A DNA stretch of 64,000 nt, from positions 2,418,001-2,482,000 of the forward strand of contig NZ_CP095491.1 of the NCBI RefSeq assembly GCF_023028105.1. Reading direction: 5' to 3'. The notes beneath the pieces were generated by a model that saw only the letters and a list, made by a program, of their open reading frames with translations, made no database searches and was not told the origin of the DNA. The DNA is from Halosolutus gelatinilyticus (GTDB taxonomy: Archaea; Halobacteriota; Halobacteria; Halobacteriales; Natrialbaceae). Every line of letters starts with the position of its first letter. Within the stretch, counting starts at the first letter, position 1. Position numbers and translations under genes: made by a program. Positions 59,532-64,000 of this stretch are shown here, in pieces.

Positions 59532-61508
59532 ATGACCGACGACGATACGAGCGACGGGGCGTCCTCGAGCGGAACGGCGTTCCCCCTCGATACCGGCCGA
59601 CTGGTCGAGTTGGTTCCCCACTGTGCGGTTTACGTCCTCGATCGCGCCGGGCGGGTCGCGGTCTGGAGCGAGGCGGCGAGCCGACTCACGGGGTACGCGG
59701 AATCGGACGTCGTCGGCTCCCACTACGAGCGGTTCTTCCCGGAACCGGCGCGCGAAGCCGACCGTCCCGATCAGCTGCTGGCGGAGGCGGCGTCGACCGG
59801 ACGGATCGAGATGGAGGAGTGGCGGCGTCGGCGCGACGGAACGCAGTTTCGGTCGTGGGAGGTCCTCGCGAGGATTCGGGACGAGGAGGGGACGCTGACC
59901 GGGTACGCGGTCGTCGCACACGACGTGACGGACGAGTACACCCGGGAGGCGGATCTCCGGACCGAGAACGCCTTCGTCGAAAGCGTCCTGGACGCCCAAC
60001 CGGACATCATCTACGCGTTCGACGTCGACCGGGAGCTGCTCCAGTGGAACGATCGGTTCGTCACCGTAACCGGCTACGATCCCGACGAACTCGCCGAGAT
60101 GGGGCCGCTCGCGTTCATCGCGCCGGAAGACCGCGACCGGATCGAGGCGGCGGCCGATCGGATCCTGGCCGACGGCGGGCGCTGCTCCCTCGAGGCCGAC
60201 CTGCTGACGAACGACGGCACCCGGATCCCCTACGAGTTCAACAGCGCACCCATCAGCGCCCCGGACGGAACCGTTCTCGGGTTCACCGGGGTCGGTCGCG
60301 ACGTCAGCGAGCGGCGGGCGCGCGAGCGAGAGCGCGAGCGACTCGATCGGCTCAACGGTGTCATAAGATCGATCGACGACGCGCTCATCGGCGCCGAGAC
60401 CCGACGGGACCTCGAAACGGGGATCGTCGACACCTTCGCCGCCGACGACGCGTTCGTTTCGGCCGTCATCGGAACGTACGATCCGACCGACGGGTTCGGA
60501 CCCCGCGTCGGGGCCGGCGCCGACGCGACGCCGCCGTCCGGCGTGCTCCCGCCGCAGTCGTCGGCCGAGAGACCCGCGGTGCGGGCCGTCGAACGGGAAA
60601 CCGTTGCGGTTCGGCGACACCTCGACGAGGATCCGATCGAGGAGTGGCGGGCCGTCGCGCGCGAGCACGGTTTCGGATCGATCGCCGCCGTTCCGATCGT
60701 CGCCGAGACCCGGACGCTCGGCGTGCTGGGGTTGTACGCGACGGATCCGGACGCGTTCGCCGAACGGGAGCAAGAGATCCTCCTCGAGTTCGGCGCGACG
60801 ATCGGCCACGCGATCGCCGCGATGGAAGTTCGACGACTCCTCTACGCCGATGCCGTCGTCGAACTCGAACTCGAATCGAGCGATCCGCGCGACGTCTGCG
60901 TCGCGCTCTCCCGGGAGGGCGATTGCCGGCTCTCGATCGACCACGTACTCCCGCTGACGGACGACGTATTCGTCTACTATCTCACCGCCTCGGACGTCGA
61001 CGCCGACCGGTTCCGCGAGGTCGCGGCGAGCCACTCGAACGTCGGCGAACTGCGCCCGCTCGACGCGGCGCACAGCCGGTGGGAGATCGAAGTTCACGGC
61101 TCGACGATCGCCGCCTTTCTCACGGAGTACGGCGCGCGGATTCGAACGAAAGTCGTCTCCGACGGCGTCGCGAACATAGTGATCGAGGCCAGCCCGGAGA
61201 CGGAGATTCGCGAACTGGTCGACGCGATCCGGTCGGTCTATCCCGAGACGAAACTCGTCTCGAAGCGCACCGTCGAACGGCCGCTCGAGGTGGGCGACGA
61301 CACCGGAGCCGCCGACCCGGACCTGACCGAAAAACAGCGGCTCGCGCTCGAAGCGGCCTACTACGGGGGGTACTTCGAGTGGCCGACCCGGGTCAGCGAC
61401 GCCGGCGAGATCGCCGACCGACTCGGAATCGCCCGCCAGACGTTCCACCAGCACCTCCGCGTCGCCGTCGGAAAACTGGTCGGCACCCACCTCGAGAATT
61501 CGCCGTAG
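59532..61508 (+). CDS. PAS-PAS-GAF-HTH10 transcriptional regulator (Bat-like)
   Basis: 658 aa from the ATG at 59532 (MTDDDTSD). Two PAS domains (about 18-130, CAVYVLDRAGRVAVWSEAASRLTGY; about 145-260, DAQPDIIYAFDVDRELLQWNDRFV) are followed by a GAF domain (about 290-440, AVPIVAETRTLGVLGLYA) and a bat-type half (VELELESSDPRDVCVALSREG). The C-terminal HTH-10 (about 600-658) has LTEKQRLALEAAYYGGYFEWP and EIADRLGIARQTFHQHLRVAVGKL. No kinase domain. It probably senses redox or light-like signals and acts directly on DNA, as in haloarchaeal Bat proteins. Confidence 0.88.
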   Translation: MTDDDTSDGASSSGTAFPLDTGRLVELVPHCAVYVLDRAGRVAVWSEAASRLTGYAESDVVGSHYERFFPEPAREADRPDQLLAEAASTGRIEMEEWRRRRDGTQFRSWEVLARIRDEEGTLTGYAVVAHDVTDEYTREADLRTENAFVESVLDAQPDIIYAFDVDRELLQWNDRFVTVTGYDPDELAEMGPLAFIAPEDRDRIEAAADRILADGGRCSLEADLLTNDGTRIPYEFNSAPISAPDGTVLGFTGVGRDVSERRARERERERLDRLNGVIRSIDDALIGAETRRDLETGIVDTFAADDAFVSAVIGTYDPTDGFGPRVGAGADATPPSGVLPPQSSAERPAVRAVERETVAVRRHLDEDPIEEWRAVAREHGFGSIAAVPIVAETRTLGVLGLYATDPDAFAEREQEILLEFGATIGHAIAAMEVRRLLYADAVVELELESSDPRDVCVALSREGDCRLSIDHVLPLTDDVFVYYLTASDVDADRFREVAASHSNVGELRPLDAAHSRWEIEVHGSTIAAFLTEYGARIRTKVVSDGVANIVIEASPETEIRELVDAIRSVYPETKLVSKRTVERPLEVGDDTGAADPDLTEKQRLALEAAYYGGYFEWPTRVSDAGEIADRLGIARQTFHQHLRVAVGKLVGTHLENSP

Positions 61509-61758
61509 CGGCCGCGACGAGGGTGAAAGCCGGCTTCGATCGGATCCTCAGAGTCCGGTCGTACTCGGCCCCTCAGAGATTGATTCCGCCCGAACCCCAG
61601 CGATCGATCCCGCTCCGGTCTTCGTCGGTCTGCTCCGACCGCCTCGCAGCCTGCCGATTTCGATCGGAAGCGACCGGATCCTCGCCGTCGGCACCACCGG
61701 CTACTACCAGAGCACGCTGGTATACTCCTTTCCTGCGGCGGTCGTCTCCGTCAGTGTA

Positions 61759-63054
61759 ATGACCGCTCGTTTGACCGCCGCAGAATCGACGACCGTCGCG
61801 TTCGACGTTCTCTCCTCAGCCAGCCGTCGGTATCTCCTCTCGGCCCTTCTCGATCGGGACGAGTCGACGCCGGCGTCGCTGTCGACGCTCGCAACCGAGG
61901 TCGCGGCGCGAGAACGCGGCCGCCCGATCGTCTCGGACGAGCGGTGCAGGCGATCGCACCTGCAACTCGTTCACGTCGACGTGCCGAAACTCGTCGAGGT
62001 AGGGGTTCTGGAACGAGCAAGCGGCGAGAACGCTGCCGCCGATTCGCCTCGGGCGGACCGCGGCGTCGCCGATGCCGTCGCCCTCGCGGCGCACCCGATA
62101 CTCGAACAGGAGTGGGTCCGAACGCTGCTGGAACGGCCGGCCGGATCGGTCTGCGACGAGCCACTGCTCGATCGGACGCTCGAGGCGCTCCGTCCGGCGC
62201 GTCGTCGTCGGATCATCGCCGTTCTCGCCGGACGGCGAGGACCGGTTCACGTCCACGATCTCGCAACGATGGCCGTCGCTCGCGCCCGGGGTGTCCGTCT
62301 CGTCGAAGTCGCCGAATCCGATTCGGCCGGCCTGGCGGCCGCGCTCGTCCATCGGGACCTGCCGGCGCTCGCGAACGTCGGTGTCGTCGACTTCGACGGA
62401 GAGACAGCGGCGATCGCGCCCGACGCGGTGCAGTTCGACGCGGAGTGGCTGCTCGAGAGTCCCATCGGGTCGGCGATCGAGCCGCTGTGGAGCGTCGAAA
62501 CTCGCGATACCGACGGCAGTCAGGTGAATTCCGGCGTCGATCCCGCCGCCCCCGAGGCGGACGCCTGTTGGACGCTCGAGGGGCCGGCTCCCATCCTCCA
62601 GAGAGGGTACCAACTCGCCGACGAGGCCGAGTCAGAACTGTTCGTGACCGTTCCCGACGCCGGGTCGATCCAACGCAGGTGCCTCAATCGCTGGGCCGCC
62701 GCGGTCGAGCGCGGCGTCGACGTGTACGTCGGATCGCGATCGTCCCGGGTCCGAGAACTCGCCGGAACCGCACATTCCGGAATCACCGTCTGCGAACCCA
62801 GGTTCGACTGGGTCAACCTCCCGATCGAGCGCGTCGATCCCGGTCGTGTGGTCTTCGCCGACCGCGACGGCGTCATGCTGGTGACGATCGATCGATCGGG
62901 CGGCGAGCTCCGGCCGACCGCGATCACCGGGAGCGGAAGTGAGAACGCCTTGGTCCGGCTCGTCCGGGACCACCTCGGGCCCCGACTCGATCGCCTCGCG
63001 ACCGAGAGTGAGGACGCCGAACGCGAGGGTTCGGCGATTCCCCTTCCGATGTGA
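61759..63054 (+). CDS. Tandem winged-helix regulator with TrmB/PLD-like C-terminal domain
   Basis: 431 aa. Two helix-turn-helix modules of the haloarchaeal DUF7344 style are repeated: AFDVLSSASRRYLLSALLDRDESTPASLSTLATEVA followed by HLQLVHVDVPKLVEVGVLE, then LEALRPARRRRIIAVLAGRRGPVHVHDLATM followed by AALVHRDLPALANVGVVDF. The C-terminal part (about 265-431) resembles the phospholipase-D-like sensor domain of TrmB proteins (SELFVTVPDAGSIQRRCLNRW, RVVFADRDGVMLVTIDRSG). An unusual architecture for a DNA-binding regulator. Confidence 0.7.
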   Translation: MTARLTAAESTTVAFDVLSSASRRYLLSALLDRDESTPASLSTLATEVAARERGRPIVSDERCRRSHLQLVHVDVPKLVEVGVLERASGENAAADSPRADRGVADAVALAAHPILEQEWVRTLLERPAGSVCDEPLLDRTLEALRPARRRRIIAVLAGRRGPVHVHDLATMAVARARGVRLVEVAESDSAGLAAALVHRDLPALANVGVVDFDGETAAIAPDAVQFDAEWLLESPIGSAIEPLWSVETRDTDGSQVNSGVDPAAPEADACWTLEGPAPILQRGYQLADEAESELFVTVPDAGSIQRRCLNRWAAAVERGVDVYVGSRSSRVRELAGTAHSGITVCEPRFDWVNLPIERVDPGRVVFADRDGVMLVTIDRSGGELRPTAITGSGSENALVRLVRDHLGPRLDRLATESEDAEREGSAIPLPM

Positions 63055-63124
63055 CGTCCCGGACGATCGCGCGAAGGCCAACGCTTATCTGGTTGTGCCG
63101 TGATACCATACGTCGTGATGTCGA

Positions 63125-63244
63125 ATGCGTAGCCACCGGGGAGCGTACGAGTGTCGGGAGTGTTCGACGACCGTTAATCCGTACACCTACCGAGCCAACT
63201 GCCCGGAATGCGGCGGGCCGCTGCGCGAATCTCGGATCCCCTAG
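63125..63244 (+). CDS. Rubrerythrin-like zinc microprotein (39 aa)
   Basis: The ATG at 63125 opens a 39-residue frame, YECRECSTTVNPYTYRANCPECGGPL, with two Cys pairs arranged as in the rubredoxin-like tail of rubrerythrins. Too small for the usual gene finders but complete. The preceding CGCTTATCTGG (about 63081) gives a TATA about 40 bases upstream. Function unknown. Confidence 0.6.
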   Translation: MRSHRGAYECRECSTTVNPYTYRANCPECGGPLRESRIP

Positions 63245-63394
63245 CGGCTCGACCACCCGGCCGCGACTTTTCGCCGTCGAAAGCGACTCCGTGATCGACG
63301 CGGCGCCGCCGGCGTTGACGGACGCAGGAAGCCGTGTTCGGCGACGGGAGGCCGACGCGTTCGACAGGGGTCGATCGGGGACGCGAGGAGACGA

Positions 63395-64000
63395 TCAAGG
63401 TAGCAGCAGGTAGACGAACGCCGCGTAGCCGACGACCAGTCCGACTCCGTCGAGGCGCGTCAGCCGCCGTCCGTACCCCATCAGCCCCACCAGCAGGACG
63501 GTGAAGACGATCATGATCGGCAGTTCGAACCGGAGCGTGCTCGCGGTGATTTCGATCGGGGTGATCAGCGCGACGACGCCGAGCACGGCGAGGACGTTGT
63601 AGATGTTCGAGCCGACGACGTTCCCGACGGCGAAGGCGGTTTCGCCGCGGAGGGCGCCGACGACGGAGGCCGCGAGTTCGGGGAGCGAGGTGCCGAGCGC
63701 GAGCACGGTGAGCCCGATGAACAGCTGGGAGACGCCGAGCGACGACAGCAGGTCCGTCGCGCCGGTGATGAGCCACCGCGAGCCGAGGACGAGCACGAGG
63801 AGACCGCCGATCACGAGCGCGACGTCGCGACCGGCGATCCCGTCGTCCGCGTCGGGCGCGTCGACCATCGGCGCCGGATCAGCGTTGACGTAGTAGAGCA
63901 GGTAGCCGGTGAATCCGGCGAGCACCAGGAGGAACACGGCGCCTTCGAGGCGGCCGATCGTCCCGTTCGCGCCCATCGCGATCAGCAGGATCGCCGCCAG
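63395..64000 (-). CDS. Sodium/calcium exchanger family protein (partial)
   Basis: The frame runs off the window end, so only the C-terminal 202 codons are seen. The alpha-2 motif GTSLPELAASVVGALRGETAFAVGNVVGSNIYNVLAV is the hallmark of the Na+/Ca2+ (YrbG-type) exchanger family. Several hydrophobic helices, a cytoplasmic acidic loop (PMVDAPDADDGIAGR) and a C-terminal helix are visible. Coupled to Na+ or H+ movement in the membrane. Confidence 0.88.
   Translation of the reverse strand: MAAILLIAMGANGTIGRLEGAVFLLVLAGFTGYLLYYVNADPAPMVDAPDADDGIAGRDVALVIGGLLVLVLGSRWLITGATDLLSSLGVSQLFIGLTVLALGTSLPELAASVVGALRGETAFAVGNVVGSNIYNVLAVLGVVALITPIEITASTLRFELPIMIVFTVLLVGLMGYGRRLTRLDGVGLVVGYAAFVYLLLP

Noticed and set aside
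1-64000. CRISPR arrays, tRNA and rRNA genes, intact insertion sequences
   Set aside because: No regularly spaced repeats, no tRNA-like T-loop with matching acceptor ends and no transposase with catalytic motifs were seen. Reading by eye can miss a split tRNA.

Overview
The window is haloarchaeal chromosome: high GC, very acidic predicted proteins, abundant CGATCG-type words, short or leaderless 5' regions with TATA boxes, and a gene set with archaeal or haloarchaeal hallmarks. These include the archaeosine enzyme RaSEA, transcription factor S, NAC, FtsZ1, D-aminoacyl-tRNA deacylase DtdA, geranylgeranyl reductase, a HalOD1 protein and a HTH-10/PAS regulator. A member of the Natrialbales is likely, but that is inference from style. 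No rRNA, tRNA, CRISPR array or intact transposon was recognised.

Layout. 1-6.7 kb: end of a beta-helix surface protein, raSEA, a low-GC patch with a structured or tnpB-like remnant and small membrane proteins, an alpha/beta hydrolase, then purQ-purS. 7-17 kb: purU, formamidase, purC, a formate/nitrite-type transporter, 5-formyl-THF cyclo-ligase, a MoaB-like protein and an alcohol dehydrogenase. 17-22.5 kb: an IDI-like Nudix protein, lipid kinase, PHP phosphoesterase, regulators, and an Lrp gene divergent from carA. 22.6-26.2 kb: an iron-regulated Tat lipoprotein binding protein, a broken SnoaL-like gene and a low-GC ltrA. 26.2-29.5 kb: the divergent pair purN-purH fusion and purB. 31-39 kb: nucleotidase, GNAT, then the compact leftward operon dapA-dapB-dapD-lysA-dapF-dapE. 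39-53.7 kb: htpX, NYN protein, PUA protein, nac-trmI, tfs, several haloarchaeal orphan families, Nudix hydrolase, uS10-like protein, M20 amidohydrolase, geranylgeranyl reductase, ferredoxin, and a rhodanese-metallo-beta-lactamase fusion. 53.8-64 kb: a broken NosD-type surface protein, regulators, ftsZ1, dtdA, a large PAS/GAF/HTH-10 protein, a tandem winged-helix regulator and the end of a cation/Ca exchanger.

How it fits together. One-carbon and purine metabolism dominate: PurS, PurQ, PurC, PurB, PurN-PurH and PurU, with 5-formyl-THF cyclo-ligase and a formate/nitrite-type channel nearby. The purS and purN-purH promoters share a 16-bp palindrome (14 of 16 bases identical) at nearly the same distance from the start codon and overlapping the TATA region. 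This is the strongest candidate here for an undescribed regulatory system. Lysine synthesis by the succinylase DAP route forms one operon.

Other signals: an Lrp-type palindrome between lrp and carA; twin iron-box-like sites at a Tat lipoprotein gene; a palindrome upstream of ftsZ1; at least five tiny Cys-pair (zinc-finger-like) proteins, three of them under 53 codons; four gene remnants; and an IDI-like enzyme lacking the catalytic cysteine.
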